From Gammaproteobacteria bacterium (lineage in GTDB: Bacteria > Pseudomonadota > Gammaproteobacteria > GRL18), in NCBI GenBank assembly GCA_016744995.1, contig JADGDG010000004.1, forward strand, positions 1 to 64,000: DNA of 64,000 nt, in the 5' to 3' direction. The notes beneath the pieces were generated by a model. The model ran no database searches and had not been told where the DNA came from. It saw nothing but the letters and a program-made list of their open reading frames with translations. Position 1 is the first letter of the stretch, and every line of letters begins with the position of its first letter. The position numbers were made by a program, and so were the translations under genes. This document shows, piece after piece, positions 42,604-52,648 of this stretch.

Positions 42604-43722
42604 ATGTCCAACTCAAAACGAATAGCCTCTATTGACTGGATGCGAGGCTTTGTGATGATACTTATGGTATTGGATCATGTTGCCATGGTTTACAATGCAG
42701 ACCATCTGAGCACCGATTCAGCAGCAAAATATATGACTGGTACGGCTTTGCCGGCCTTTGAATTTTTTAGTCGCTGGATCACCCATTTATGTGCTCCGGT
42801 TTTTGTTTTTCTGGCAGGTACGGCTTTAGCTATCAGTGTTGAGCGTAAAGTTGCCAGAGGGATCAATAGCTGGCAGATTGATAAAGATATTTTAATTCGG
42901 GGGGCTTTTATTGCTCTGCTGGATCCGACAATAATTTCATTCTTTTCAGGAAAATTAACTATACAGGTTTTGTATGCGATTGGTGTTGCTATGATGTGCA
43001 TGGCATTTTTCAGACGCCTTTCCAGTACCCTTTTAATTATTGTTGCGCTGTCCTGGATTGCTTTTGGTGAATTGCTGGTTACCCTGAATTGGCCGCCAGT
43101 GGAGGGTAGTGGTTCAATTATTCAGGCATTACTTTATTCTACCTACTCTTCAGCCAATGTTTCGATTGTGTATCCATTACTTCCCTGGCTGGCGATGATG
43201 ATTTTAGGCTGGGTTTTTGGCCGATATCTGCTGGACTATCGGGAAGGGAAGGCAAATATTACTCCCGTACAATTATTGCTTGGTCTGGGATTTTCAGCGT
43301 TGCTTGCTTTTATTATTATCCGTTACCTGAATGGTTACGGTAATATGCTGTTATACCGTGATGATAATAGCTGGCAGCAATGGTTACATGTGAGTAAATA
43401 CCCACCTTCTGCATCGTTTACATTTCTTGAACTGGGTGTCATGTCCATTATTCTCGGCTTTATGATTTATATTGAACCGATTATTGGAGTGAGGCAAAAT
43501 GGGGTGCTGTTGGTTTTTGGTCAAACATCAATGATGTTTTATCTGGTTCACAGACTCATTCTCACTGGTTCAGGGACTTATGGCGGGTTGCGTGATATAA
43601 CTGATTTAAATATGTCATATCTTATCACTTTAGTTTTTTTGATTTTACTTTATCCCTTTTGCCTCTGGTACCGGGGATTTAAGTCCAGACACAAAGATTC
43701 TGTCTGGCTGAAATACTTATAA
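42604..43722 (+). CDS. Multi-span membrane protein, heparan-glucosaminide acetyltransferase-like
   Basis: The 372-residue inner-membrane protein has about ten helices. RIASIDWMRGFVMILMVLDH and APVFVFLAGTALAISVE are the catalytic-region motifs of the HGSNAT/DUF1624 acyltransferase-like family; the His after LD is kept. It may transfer acyl groups to an envelope sugar, but this is inference. A T-rich bidirectional terminator separates it from minE. Confidence 0.8.
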   Translation: MSNSKRIASIDWMRGFVMILMVLDHVAMVYNADHLSTDSAAKYMTGTALPAFEFFSRWITHLCAPVFVFLAGTALAISVERKVARGINSWQIDKDILIRGAFIALLDPTIISFFSGKLTIQVLYAIGVAMMCMAFFRRLSSTLLIIVALSWIAFGELLVTLNWPPVEGSGSIIQALLYSTYSSANVSIVYPLLPWLAMMILGWVFGRYLLDYREGKANITPVQLLLGLGFSALLAFIIIRYLNGYGNMLLYRDDNSWQQWLHVSKYPPSASFTFLELGVMSIILGFMIYIEPIIGVRQNGVLLVFGQTSMMFYLVHRLILTGSGTYGGLRDITDLNMSYLITLVFLILLYPFCLWYRGFKSRHKDSVWLKYL

Positions 43723-43772
43723 GAAAAAATTGTTAATGCTGCATTTTGTTGCTTCATATCATAAGACAGAGG

Positions 43773-43822
43773 AAAACCACAAAAGGGAAATGACTGGATA
43801 GGTCGTCTTTGTGGTTTTTTTA
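43773..43822. terminator. Bidirectional terminator
   Basis: AAAACCACAAA and TTTGTGGTTTT pair, with A and T runs on the outer sides, between convergent genes (the acyltransferase-like gene and minE). Confidence 0.85.
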
Positions 43823-43868
43823 ATTAAAAGTTGCCCCTATAATACCCTGTACCTATAAATAGTTATGC

Positions 43869-44141
43869 TTATTTTAGCAGTTTACTATGTTCCGGCAGGG
43901 CAACATTTAATTCAAGAATCGGGCATTGTTTATCATTGGTATCTAATTGAACCTGAATCTGATCTGGATTAATATCTACATACTTACTAATTACTTTTAG
44001 AATTTCTTCTTTGAGCTTAGGCAGATAGTCTGCTTCAGTACCAGCTCCGCTCCTCTGGTGGGCAACGATGATCTGCAGACGATCTTTAGCCAGAGAGGCT
44101 GTTTTTTTCTTTTCTTTACGAAAGAAACTAAGAATACCCAT
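43869..44141 (-). CDS. minE: Cell division topological specificity factor MinE
   Basis: The 90-residue protein displaces MinD from the membrane and drives Min oscillation. LSFFRKEKKKTASLAKDRLQ and IIVAHQRSG (membrane and MinD-binding part), then YLPKLKEEILKVISKYV (dimer domain), fit the family. It lies two bases after minD, so the two are translated together. It is the last gene of minCDE. Confidence 0.93.
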   Translation of the reverse strand: MGILSFFRKEKKKTASLAKDRLQIIVAHQRSGAGTEADYLPKLKEEILKVISKYVDINPDQIQVQLDTNDKQCPILELNVALPEHSKLLK

Positions 44142-44143
44142 GA

Positions 44144-44953
44144 TTACCCTCCGAATACGCGGGAGAAAAAGCCTTTTTTCTCCGGAGTTAGAAAACGATG
44201 TTCCACATCTTTACCCAGGAAGCGTTCAACCAGATCGTCATAGGCCTGGCCTGCGATACTGTCGGTATCTAAAATAACAGGTGCTCCGGTATTTGATGCC
44301 TGTAGTACAGATTCTGATTCTGGAATTGCCCCCAGCAGTGGAATGGCCAGAATATCAATAATATCATCCACGCTTAGCATCTCACCATCTTCAACTCGTG
44401 TGGGAGAATAGCGGGTAATGATAAGATGAGGTTTAACCGGAGATTGGCCTTCAATGACACGCTTGGTTTTGCTGTCCAGAATACCTAATATCCGATCAGA
44501 ATCCCGTACTGAAGAAACCTCTGGATTGCTGACGATCAGTGCTTCATCGGCAAAATAAAGAGCCATCAGAGCACCTGATTCGATACCGGCAGGGGAGTCA
44601 CAAATAATGTATTCAAAAGTCTTTGATAGCTCTTTAAGAATTTTTTCTACTCCCTCCAGTGTCAGAGCGTCTTTATCTCTGGTCTGAGAGGCTGGTAATA
44701 TAAATAAATTATCTGTTCGTTTGTCTTTGATGAGTGCCTGATTTAAATTTGACTCATCATTAATGACATTAATAAAATCAAAAACCACACGGCGTTCACA
44801 GCCCATGATTAAATCCAGGTTTCTAAGGCCAATATCAAAATCAATAATGACAGTTTTGTGTCCCTTTTGTGCCAGACCGGTGCCAAATGCTGCGCTGGTT
44901 GTGGTTTTACCCACGCCTCCTTTTCCGGATGTCACTACAATTATTTTTGTCAT
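44144..44953 (-). CDS. minD: Septum site-determining ATPase MinD
   Basis: The 269-residue ParA/MinD ATPase has a deviant Walker A, GKGGVGKTT (10-18), and the MinD motifs DFDIGLRNLDLIMGCERRVV and DSPAGIESGA. The C-terminal amphipathic helix KKGFFSRVFGG is the membrane anchor. With MinC it blocks division away from mid-cell. It is the middle gene of minCDE. Confidence 0.96.
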   Translation of the reverse strand: MTKIIVVTSGKGGVGKTTTSAAFGTGLAQKGHKTVIIDFDIGLRNLDLIMGCERRVVFDFINVINDESNLNQALIKDKRTDNLFILPASQTRDKDALTLEGVEKILKELSKTFEYIICDSPAGIESGALMALYFADEALIVSNPEVSSVRDSDRILGILDSKTKRVIEGQSPVKPHLIITRYSPTRVEDGEMLSVDDIIDILAIPLLGAIPESESVLQASNTGAPVILDTDSIAGQAYDDLVERFLGKDVEHRFLTPEKKGFFSRVFGG

Positions 44954-45012
44954 TGGTTCATTTGTTCCTGTAAATGTTTGAAAATATTAATTTTTATTAA
45001 GCATGAAATAGA

Positions 45013-45990
45013 TTAAATTAATTCCATCTGTAATTTTTCGTTTTCCATGTAAACCTGCACTGATGCACCAATTTTATCTTCTACAATGTCATCACTCAAT
45101 AGGTAAATTCCTGCAATGGAGATTAATTCTGCCTGTAAACTATGGCAAAAAATTGATGCATGTTGATTTCCCTGTACGCCTGCCAGGGCTCTGCCTCTTA
45201 AAGTGCCGTAAACATGGATGTTGCCATCGGCCAGTATTTCTGCGCCGGTACTGACTGAACCAATAACCACAAGATCTCCACCAGGCGCATATATCTGCTG
45301 CCCTGAGCGAATGGTTTGTTTGACAATTTTTGCTGCTCTATTGCTTAAGTCACTGGATGCAGATTTAGGTGATGACGTGGTTTCAGTTGCTGTATTAGCA
45401 GGTTTATTGTCTACCTTAGTTGAGGGCTCTTTATTTGTTAAGGGCTTCTCGCTGGTTGAAGACTCTTTATTGGTTAAGGACTCTTTATTAGCTGAAGGCT
45501 CTTTATTGGTTAAAGACTCCTCACTGGTTGAAGGCTCCTTACTTGTTGAGGACTCCTCACTGGTTGAAGACTCCTTACTTGTTGAGGACTCCTCACTGGT
45601 TGAAGACTCTATAGCACCATTTTTAGATTCAGATGCAATTTTTTGTTCATTAATTTCTGGCGCTTTCTTTCGAGGTGTTTTGGCCTCAGCCAGAATGGCC
45701 ATTCCAGCAGCTTCCAGCTGGGTGTGTATGGATTTTTTAGCACCTTTGACACCAACAGGAATGATTGATAAGGATAATAGCAGTTCCCGGAGCTTAAAAA
45801 AGTCTAATTGCTGTTTGTCTTTGGGTAATTCATGAAGATCAATGACTAATGGTGTGTGATTAAAAAAACCAGGTGCCATTTTAATACGTTCTTTTAACTG
45901 TTCTTCTAATAAGGATAAGTTATCTTCAAAAAGTTGCAAAACAGTTAAAGTAAACAAACTTCCTTTTAATTCAAAGCAGGGTTTATCCAT
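45013..45990 (-). CDS. minC: Septum site-determining protein MinC with an expanded Ser/Glu-rich linker
   Basis: The 325-residue division inhibitor acts on FtsZ; relatives are usually about 230 residues. The N-terminal domain (1-100) includes PLVIDLHELP and LREL. The C-terminal beta-helix domain (about 222-325) has IRSGQQIYAPGGDLVVIGSV, GAEILADGNIHVYGTLRGRA and SIAGIYLLSDDI. Between them, about residues 128-192 are a tandem repeat of six-residue units such as EESSTS and KEPSTS, encoded by an 18-base repeat. The domains look normal, so the linker was lengthened in frame. The same DNA core repeat occurs in tgt. Confidence 0.93.
   Translation of the reverse strand: MDKPCFELKGSLFTLTVLQLFEDNLSLLEEQLKERIKMAPGFFNHTPLVIDLHELPKDKQQLDFFKLRELLLSLSIIPVGVKGAKKSIHTQLEAAGMAILAEAKTPRKKAPEINEQKIASESKNGAIESSTSEESSTSKESSTSEESSTSKEPSTSEESLTNKEPSANKESLTNKESSTSEKPLTNKEPSTKVDNKPANTATETTSSPKSASSDLSNRAAKIVKQTIRSGQQIYAPGGDLVVIGSVSTGAEILADGNIHVYGTLRGRALAGVQGNQHASIFCHSLQAELISIAGIYLLSDDIVEDKIGASVQVYMENEKLQMELI
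45409..45612. repeat. 18-base tandem repeat inside minC
   Basis: Read on the forward strand, about eleven units of the form ACTKGTTGARGACTCCTY are seen, best kept at 45516-45612. It is translated from the reverse strand as ESSTSE/K-type units. The core GTTGARGACTC is shared with the repeat in tgt. Confidence 0.85.
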
Positions 45991-46134
45991 AGAACCTCAT
46001 ATATGTGTACGCTAAAATATCAGAAAAGAAAATACATCAAATTTTTACAATAGTATAACAAAAAGTGTTTTATAACTAAAAAATTAAATTGAAGTTGTCA
46101 AAAAGTGTCTACTCTGTTGCAAATGTTGTGGTAA

Positions 46135-46905
46135 CTAGCCACGGCAAAAGACCCAATCAGTGTCAGTGGATAAGTCAGGACTATAGGAATAGCCTGCTTC
46201 AGTAAAATTTTTTATTTGTTCGGCTTTTTCCATATTGTTTTTCAGGATATAAGCACTCATCATACCACGTGCTTTTTTTGCATAAATGCCAATAATTTTA
46301 TAACTGCCATCGTCTCTTTTTTCTTTAAAGATGGGGGTTATTATTTGTCCTTTAATGTCTTTATGTTTGACCGATTTATAATACTCGTTAGAGGCTAAAT
46401 TAATTAATGTCTGGCTGCCAATGTCTTTGAGTTGTTTGTTTAATAGTTCAGTGATCTGACTTCCCCAGAATTCATAGAGATTTTTACCCCGACTATTCTC
46501 CAGACGGGTACCCATTTCCAGACGGTAGGGCTGCATCAGATCCAGTGGTCGCAGCAGGCCGTATAATCCGGATAAAATTCGTAAGTGAGCCTGGGTGAAA
46601 TTTAAGTCATCATCAGAAAAGCTTTCGATATTCATCCCGGCATAAACATCACCCTTAAACGTTAAAATAGCTTGTTTTGCATTTTGAGGTTTAAAGGGCA
46701 AATGCCAGTCCTGGTAACGATCAAAATTTAATTGTGCCAGATTAGTGCTGAGATGCATTAGCTTTTCTAATTGCTTTGCTGAATAATTTCTCAGAGTATT
46801 AATTAATTCACTGGAATCAGAAAGGCAATCCGGGATGGTGAAATCATCAGTTTGCGGTAAACTGTCAAAATCCAGTTTTTTAGCAGGTGAAATAACAATA
46901 AGCAT
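46135..46905 (-). CDS. yaaA: Peroxide stress protein YaaA
   Basis: The 256-residue YaaA/UPF0246 protein limits intracellular iron damage during peroxide stress in E. coli and may bind DNA. Typical motifs are LIVISPAKKLDFDS at the start, LTFKGDVYAGM, HLRILSGLYGLLRPLD and NLASNEYYKSVK. The length matches the family. It stands alone between ppc and minC. Confidence 0.93.
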   Translation of the reverse strand: MLIVISPAKKLDFDSLPQTDDFTIPDCLSDSSELINTLRNYSAKQLEKLMHLSTNLAQLNFDRYQDWHLPFKPQNAKQAILTFKGDVYAGMNIESFSDDDLNFTQAHLRILSGLYGLLRPLDLMQPYRLEMGTRLENSRGKNLYEFWGSQITELLNKQLKDIGSQTLINLASNEYYKSVKHKDIKGQIITPIFKEKRDDGSYKIIGIYAKKARGMMSAYILKNNMEKAEQIKNFTEAGYSYSPDLSTDTDWVFCRG

Positions 46906-46957
46906 AAACTAATTCCTTAACTATTTTTTATTTTGCTGAAGGCTCTTTAATAGTATT

Positions 46958-49750
46958 TTAACCGGTATTTCTCATACCGCCAGCAATGGCATTAATTGAG
47001 CGTAAAAGAGGGCTCAACCAGAGATCTTGCTCTTCATTGGTCAGCTCTTTATTACGGTGACGCTTTAATAGTGTCAGTTGGACATGAACCAGTGAATCCA
47101 GATAAGGCTGACGGCGGCGTAAAGACAGGTTTAAAGCTGGGTTATGTTCTAATAAATCTTCGATTTGAGCGACACTAAAAATACTTTCAACGGTGAGATC
47201 ATATTCATTTTTAATAAGAGGATAAATACTGTCCCGGGTGTTTGTATCAAGGCAAAGTTCAGAATATTCTTTTGCGATGTCCATATCGGCTTTATAAAGT
47301 GCCATTTGAGTATTATCAAGCAGGGTGCTGAAGTAAGGCCAGTTTTGATACATATTTTGCAGGCGCTGGAGGTTTTTAGCATCCTGCTTAATATACTGGC
47401 TCAAAGCTGAACCAATACCATACCATGCAGGCAAGGTATGGCGTGATTGTGCCCAGCCAAAAACCCAGCCAATAGCACGGACAGAGTTCTTTGAACGATC
47501 CCCGGTTTTTCGATGGGAAGGTCGTGAGCCGATATTCATCATACCGATTTCGCTTACCGGTGTGGCTTCATAAAAATAGTCTAAAAATCCAGGAGTGTTA
47601 TCAGTTAGTGTCCGATATTGGTGCTCGCCAATTTGAGTCAGCGCAATCATGGTCTCCAGATAATCCGGGTTATCATCTCGTTCAGACTTAATTAAACAGC
47701 TGCTGGATTTCATTAATCCACTGATGCCCATAACCAGTTCAAATATGGCTGTTTCACTATTGCTGTATTTATTAGACAGTACTTCACCCTGTTCAGTAAA
47801 TTTAATCTGACCATGGACGGAGCCAAAAGGCTGGGCCAGAATGGCTTCATGAGTCGGGCCGCCGCCGCGGCCAATGGTGCCGCCACGACCATGAAACAGA
47901 CGAATATCAATTTGTTTCTCTTTGGCCAGTTCAGTAATTCGCCTTTGAGCACCATAAAGATTCCAGCTGGAAGCCAGAATACCGCCATCTTTGCAAGAGT
48001 CAGAATAACCCAGCATGACTTCCTGCAGGTTGCCGGCTGATTTGAGGTACTTGTTGTAAATTTTATTGTCAAACAATGCAGACATGACGGGTTCAATATG
48101 CTCTAAATCTTCCACTGTTTCAAATAAAGGCGAAACCGTAATATAACAATATGGTTTACCTTCGTTATCTTTTCCCAAAAGACCCGTTAACTTAGATAAA
48201 AACATGACTTCCATAACATGACTGGCCGAATGAGTCATGGAAATAACATACTGGTTAAATAGTTTTGGGCTGATTTCTCGGCGTAGACGGAGCACAACAT
48301 CAAAAACCTGAATGATATTTAAAGTTGCTTCAGTGAGATTGCCCTGATTAATATGCAGCACTTCATCCTGATCAATTAGTTTTGACAGGAGAGTGATCCT
48401 CTCATCTTCATTTAACTCATTATAATCAGAAGTCAGATCCATACATTGCAGTAATTCAGCTACTGCTTCAGTATGCAGGGTTGATTCCTGACGAACATCC
48501 AGGTGTTCCAGAAAAAAACCAAAGGTTTCAGCAAGACGAATTAAATCCTGTAATGATCCATAGGCCAGCTCACAGTCATTGTGTGAACAAAGAGAATCAT
48601 GGATCAGCTTTAGATCATGATAAAAATCATCTTCATTATTATATCCACGATAATTTGACAGTGGTTGGCTGCCTTTAATTTTTGCCTGAACCTGTTCCAT
48701 GCGGTATGACAGTTTATATTTAATGATAAAAAGTTTTCGGCGATAAGGCTCAGTAAAAAAAAGATTGGGGCGCTGTTCAAATAAGTGTCTATATGTTCTG
48801 TTATCAGCCTCTAATGATGCCATAAAGTCTGAAGTAGGGGTGCAAAAAGCAATTGAATGGGTTAGCTTATGTGACAGTTTATCAACATCATTGATGTAAC
48901 GTTTCAGGATCTCCCTGCTTTGGTAGTGAGCTGTTTTTTCTGTGATCTGAGCGGTGACAAAAGGGTTGCCGTCACGATCACCACCAATCCAGGAACCAAA
49001 GTGTAAAAAAGCTGGAATTTTAAAATCTTCTGCTTTATCCGGGTAGACTTGTTGGATCGCTGTTTCCAGGTATTGGTAAATTACTGGAACTGCATCAAAA
49101 AGAGATTCACGGAAGTAGTACAAACCATTCTTAACTTCATCAATAACCCCGGGTTTGTCATCCCGGACTTCATCAGTTTTCCAGAGAACCTGTATCTCAT
49201 TGTTTAATTCTTTGGTCAGGTTTTCTTTTTGACGTTGGCCCAGGCGTGGATCATCAAGGTTTTTGATGGCAATAAAAATGCGGCTTAAACATTCTAATAT
49301 GGTCCGGCGTTTGGCCTCAGTCGGGTGTGCAGTAAATACTGGCATATAAGAGAGATTATTTAATAGTTCCTGAAATTGCTCTGCGGAAACATTCTGTTCC
49401 TGAAATTCGTTTAATGTTCGGCTGAAGGAGCCGTCCCATAGTATTTCTTCATTATTTGCCTGACGACGACGTTCTTTGTGCTGATGAGTTTCTTCGACCA
49501 CACTGACCAGATTGAAGTAGGTGCTGAAGGCACGAATAACCTGTTCTAATGTTTGTGAGTCAAGTTGTTCAATGAGTTGCATTAACTGCTGACGTTTATC
49601 TTCATTATGCTCTTTCCTTAATTCAATATGGCCTGTTCTGAGTTCTTCAACCACATCAAAAACAGTATCATGAGACTGTTTTTTCAGGATTTCTCCTAAA
49701 GCAGAGCCAATTAATTTTACTTTTGAGCGAAGCTCTTTGTCACCGTGCAT
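46958..49750 (-). CDS. ppc: Phosphoenolpyruvate carboxylase
   Basis: The 930-residue enzyme adds bicarbonate to phosphoenolpyruvate to form oxaloacetate. The catalytic motifs are PVFTAHPTEAKRRT (His about 140), GSWIGGDRDGNPFV, ML(G)YSDSCKDGG, FHGRGGTIGRGGGP and RAIGWVFGWAQSR. It ends in the family's C-terminal RNTG. The full length is present. No partner genes adjoin it. Promoter signals in the 336 bases upstream are not clear. Confidence 0.97.
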   Translation of the reverse strand: MHGDKELRSKVKLIGSALGEILKKQSHDTVFDVVEELRTGHIELRKEHNEDKRQQLMQLIEQLDSQTLEQVIRAFSTYFNLVSVVEETHQHKERRRQANNEEILWDGSFSRTLNEFQEQNVSAEQFQELLNNLSYMPVFTAHPTEAKRRTILECLSRIFIAIKNLDDPRLGQRQKENLTKELNNEIQVLWKTDEVRDDKPGVIDEVKNGLYYFRESLFDAVPVIYQYLETAIQQVYPDKAEDFKIPAFLHFGSWIGGDRDGNPFVTAQITEKTAHYQSREILKRYINDVDKLSHKLTHSIAFCTPTSDFMASLEADNRTYRHLFEQRPNLFFTEPYRRKLFIIKYKLSYRMEQVQAKIKGSQPLSNYRGYNNEDDFYHDLKLIHDSLCSHNDCELAYGSLQDLIRLAETFGFFLEHLDVRQESTLHTEAVAELLQCMDLTSDYNELNEDERITLLSKLIDQDEVLHINQGNLTEATLNIIQVFDVVLRLRREISPKLFNQYVISMTHSASHVMEVMFLSKLTGLLGKDNEGKPYCYITVSPLFETVEDLEHIEPVMSALFDNKIYNKYLKSAGNLQEVMLGYSDSCKDGGILASSWNLYGAQRRITELAKEKQIDIRLFHGRGGTIGRGGGPTHEAILAQPFGSVHGQIKFTEQGEVLSNKYSNSETAIFELVMGISGLMKSSSCLIKSERDDNPDYLETMIALTQIGEHQYRTLTDNTPGFLDYFYEATPVSEIGMMNIGSRPSHRKTGDRSKNSVRAIGWVFGWAQSRHTLPAWYGIGSALSQYIKQDAKNLQRLQNMYQNWPYFSTLLDNTQMALYKADMDIAKEYSELCLDTNTRDSIYPLIKNEYDLTVESIFSVAQIEDLLEHNPALNLSLRRRQPYLDSLVHVQLTLLKRHRNKELTNEEQDLWLSPLLRSINAIAGGMRNTG

Positions 49751-50086
49751 AAATGTAGCCTTTAAACTTTATCTTTGAAATTAGGGAAAATGCTGTCAGA
49801 GGATTGATATAAAATGAGTAGTTACTAAAATGAATGAATTAAACTGTATTTAAATCTATACTTAAATCATGAATGAAGTTGTATCAGGTTCCATATCATA
49901 ATCCTGAATTACTGACCATTATACTCTACTTTTGCTGAATTAGGCATCCTCTTTCTCTGTGAGCAAAAAATTTATCTTATAAGGATTTGTAATAATGACT
50001 GGAGCGAGTTACAGGAAATTATGGGGCAGGGGTTTACATAAGTTCAGGGGTGGCGAGTAATGTTCACCCCTGTTATTGTGTGCTGA
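49751..50086. other. Intergenic gap with probable ppc promoter
   Basis: 336 bases with no coding frame. It probably contains the reverse-strand ppc promoter and the end of the 50087-51046 transcript. No confident motif. Confidence 0.45.
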
Positions 50087-51046
50087 TTAGATACCGAAAC
50101 CATCTATTTCTGTTTGTTGTTGAGTATCACCGCCGGAAACTTTAGTAAAGGCTTTATTATAAGCCGTTGGGGTAGAAAATAACTTACCAAAACCATGTGG
50201 GCCGAACATTTTTAAGTCGTAAAAGTAAGCAGCAATTCTAAAACGGGCATGTAATGCGATAATACGATTATCGTCAACCATTATTTCATAAGGTAAATAA
50301 GCAGTTCTCTTCAGCTTAAGGTAATCAATAATTGCCATCGTTTTTTGTGTATTCAGCGCTTCTTCCCCAGATTCTTTTTCATTCATTGAAACACCAAATA
50401 TTACTTGCTGTTTGCCGGGAATTTTAATCTCATAGACTTTAGTAATGCCGCTGTCTCTTTTATTAAAGCCCTCAATTAACGCGGCTAATGCATTAACATG
50501 TGTGTCATACTCAGGTAATTCATAAAAAGAATTGAAACCTTCCAAACCAAAACTGTATTTATAGCGTTTTAGTTTTCTTGCACTTAAGCCATCACCGCCA
50601 AAAAATTTTTCAAAACCAAATGCCTGAGTCATTTGATCTAAAATAGGTTGCAGGTCAACATTTCTCATACGGTAAACATGCTGCATATAAACCGGGTTGG
50701 TAAATGAAATTTGCACTTGATTGTTTACTTTAGTCAAACTGATCCGTTGAGGGGCAGCAAAGCCTCCATATTTTGTTTCAGCGGCCAGTGATTTTAATTC
50801 ATCGCTGGTGATCACATAAATATAGGCGTCATCATAAGGTGAATACTCTGCAATAATGGAAAAAGGGGATTGTCTGATCAGCTTGTCCATTTTGGATTTT
50901 GCTTCATCCATACTCATATTGTTTTGTTCGGCGAGTACAAATGGTTTAAAGGTTTCTTTATCTGCTGCCTGGGCTGATAAGGTGATTAAGCATAAAAAAA
51001 AGAATAGTATGTGTACAGAATGTGAAATGTTTCGCGAAAAAAACAT
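50087..51046 (-). CDS. Exported protein of unknown function
   Basis: The 319-residue protein has a signal peptide (about 1-27, ILFFFLCLITLSAQA). The mature part shows an alternating fold with SIIAEYSPYDDAYIYVI, YMQHVYRMRNVDLQPILDQM and IKIPGKQQVIFGVSMNE. FGFEKFFGGDGLSARKLKRY is a distinctive stretch. It has a DUF302-like feel in places but I do not assign it. It should be periplasmic. It stands alone with large gaps on both sides. Confidence 0.65.
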   Translation of the reverse strand: MFFSRNISHSVHILFFFLCLITLSAQAADKETFKPFVLAEQNNMSMDEAKSKMDKLIRQSPFSIIAEYSPYDDAYIYVITSDELKSLAAETKYGGFAAPQRISLTKVNNQVQISFTNPVYMQHVYRMRNVDLQPILDQMTQAFGFEKFFGGDGLSARKLKRYKYSFGLEGFNSFYELPEYDTHVNALAALIEGFNKRDSGITKVYEIKIPGKQQVIFGVSMNEKESGEEALNTQKTMAIIDYLKLKRTAYLPYEIMVDDNRIIALHARFRIAAYFYDLKMFGPHGFGKLFSTPTAYNKAFTKVSGGDTQQQTEIDGFGI

Positions 51047-51467
51047 AAAATGAACTCCAGGCCTACTTAAAATATCGGTTTTATTATTATTTTTAGTGAT
51101 TTTACGGCGTCAATACGTCTGTGACCTGTGAGCTTTTATGTAAAAAGGTTTCACAAAAATACTAAGACTGTAATAACATAAATGTTTTAGAGAAAAATCT
51201 ATATAAGCTTTTGAATATACTGAGGGTTATAGAAGCATCCCCCAATTAAATCCATTTGTTATTTATGCACACTACTTATTATTTAGACTTATAATCTACC
51301 TTATGTTTCAGGATATGCAAGGCTTATTTCGTTCTTTTTTAGAAAAAATGAGCATTTTGTACTATAAATTGTAAAATACTACTAAGTTGTCTGGTTTTTG
51401 ACTCCTGAAAGGTAACAAGCACCAGTATTTTGATAAATGATATGTCATAAATTATTATAGGAAATCA
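51047..51467. other. AT-rich gap, no gene
   Basis: 421 bases between divergently oriented genes. No coding frame or repeat was recognised. It should hold two promoters. Confidence 0.45.
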
Positions 51468-52007
51468 ATGGAGAATTTGCCCAAGCAACACCAGTTTTTA
51501 GAAAAGCTAATTGATTCCCAAATTAAAGGACATCTTAATGAGGAACAGGAAAAAAGCCTCTACAGGACAATTAATTCATTTCTAAAGGAGCCGGATGCGA
51601 CTGATTATACTTTGGAATCTATTGCTGTTCGAATAGTTAAAATGGGGGTTGATTATGAGGCTTATGTTTCAGCTTTAATCTTCAGGGCACTTCCTGATGA
51701 ATTCACCAAAAAAGAATTGGTTGAACTGGAAGAAGATCTTTATCACTATATTGAAAAAGAACTCTATGGCAAGGGAATTGATAAATGTATCACTTTGCAG
51801 CTGATTGAACAAATTAGTAAACAGAACCCCGGACTAAGCAATAAGATGGCAGAAAAAAAAGCCATGGGAAATTGGGGATGGTTACTGCCGCATGCAATGA
51901 CCCAGTTAGTCATTGATAGAATTATAGAATCAATTGAGAATGCCAAAGTTGAAGCAAACCGGGGTAAAAAGAAAGGTCGCAAGATTCGAATAAAAAAAAT
52001 GGACTAG
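51468..52007 (+). CDS. Soluble protein of unknown function
   Basis: The 179-residue protein has no signal peptide. It is helical and charged, with EEQEKSLYRTINSFLKEP, KKELVELEEDLYHYIEKELY and a strongly basic tail (NRGKKKGRKIRIKKMD) that could touch nucleic acid or membranes. The centre has NWGWLLPHAMTQLVIDRI. I recognise no domain. TATAGGAAATCA lies before the ATG (weak ribosome site). Confidence 0.6.
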   Translation: MENLPKQHQFLEKLIDSQIKGHLNEEQEKSLYRTINSFLKEPDATDYTLESIAVRIVKMGVDYEAYVSALIFRALPDEFTKKELVELEEDLYHYIEKELYGKGIDKCITLQLIEQISKQNPGLSNKMAEKKAMGNWGWLLPHAMTQLVIDRIIESIENAKVEANRGKKKGRKIRIKKMD

Positions 52008-52087
52008 TATCTCTGCTGTTAGTCCGAGAGAAACGTTCCTGGTTTAACAGATTTAGATATAGACGAATTTTAGATGTGAGATTTTAT

Positions 52088-52468
52088 ATGAACAAGAAAA
52101 ATCTTAAGGTACAGACATTATTTATTTATGTTCTTTCTGCACTGATACTTTTTCTCAGCCTGTCTTTCAGTTATGTCATTAAGGATTGGCAATGGTTTTC
52201 AAGATCAGGTGCGCTGATCGTCATTTTAGGGATTTACCTCACCTCCAGCCAGATTATTGAAAACAGCCATCGCCTGGGACAGAATAGAAATGTTCAAAAT
52301 GATGGCAATTTTCAAAGAGACTGGGCCAGTGACAGACAAAAAAAAATTCTTCTCCATGATAAAAGTCATGAAGAAGAAACCTGGGTCATGGGAAAATGCG
52401 GCTTTAATTTGTTAATAATCGGCACTTTAATCTGGGGATTTGGTGATTTGATTTCGTATATCCTCTAA
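52088..52468 (+). CDS. Three-helix membrane protein of unknown function
   Basis: The protein has about 126 residues, with helices at about 12-30, 37-52 and 103-122. Between the second and third is a charged cytosolic or periplasmic loop (LGQNRNVQNDGNFQRDW, KILLHDKSHEEETW). ATG 52088 is preferred over 52076. It lies 80 bases after the preceding gene on the same strand. Unknown role. Confidence 0.6.
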   Translation: MNKKNLKVQTLFIYVLSALILFLSLSFSYVIKDWQWFSRSGALIVILGIYLTSSQIIENSHRLGQNRNVQNDGNFQRDWASDRQKKILLHDKSHEEETWVMGKCGFNLLIIGTLIWGFGDLISYIL

Positions 52469-52648
52469 ATCTTGTCAGATTAGTCTGATTTTGATTTGTT
52501 CTTTAGCAAATAATCACCGTTCTCTTTAACAAAAGAAGGCACGTTTGATATAATCAAAAAAATTTAAACACGCTGAATAGTTACAAAAAAATTACCAATT
52601 GCTTCATTCCTTTAACTTACAATAAATTGAAAATTTAATAGGACTGCT

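Noticed and set aside
45409-45612. CRISPR-like array
   Set aside because: The units are 18 bases, contiguous, without spacers, and in frame inside minC.
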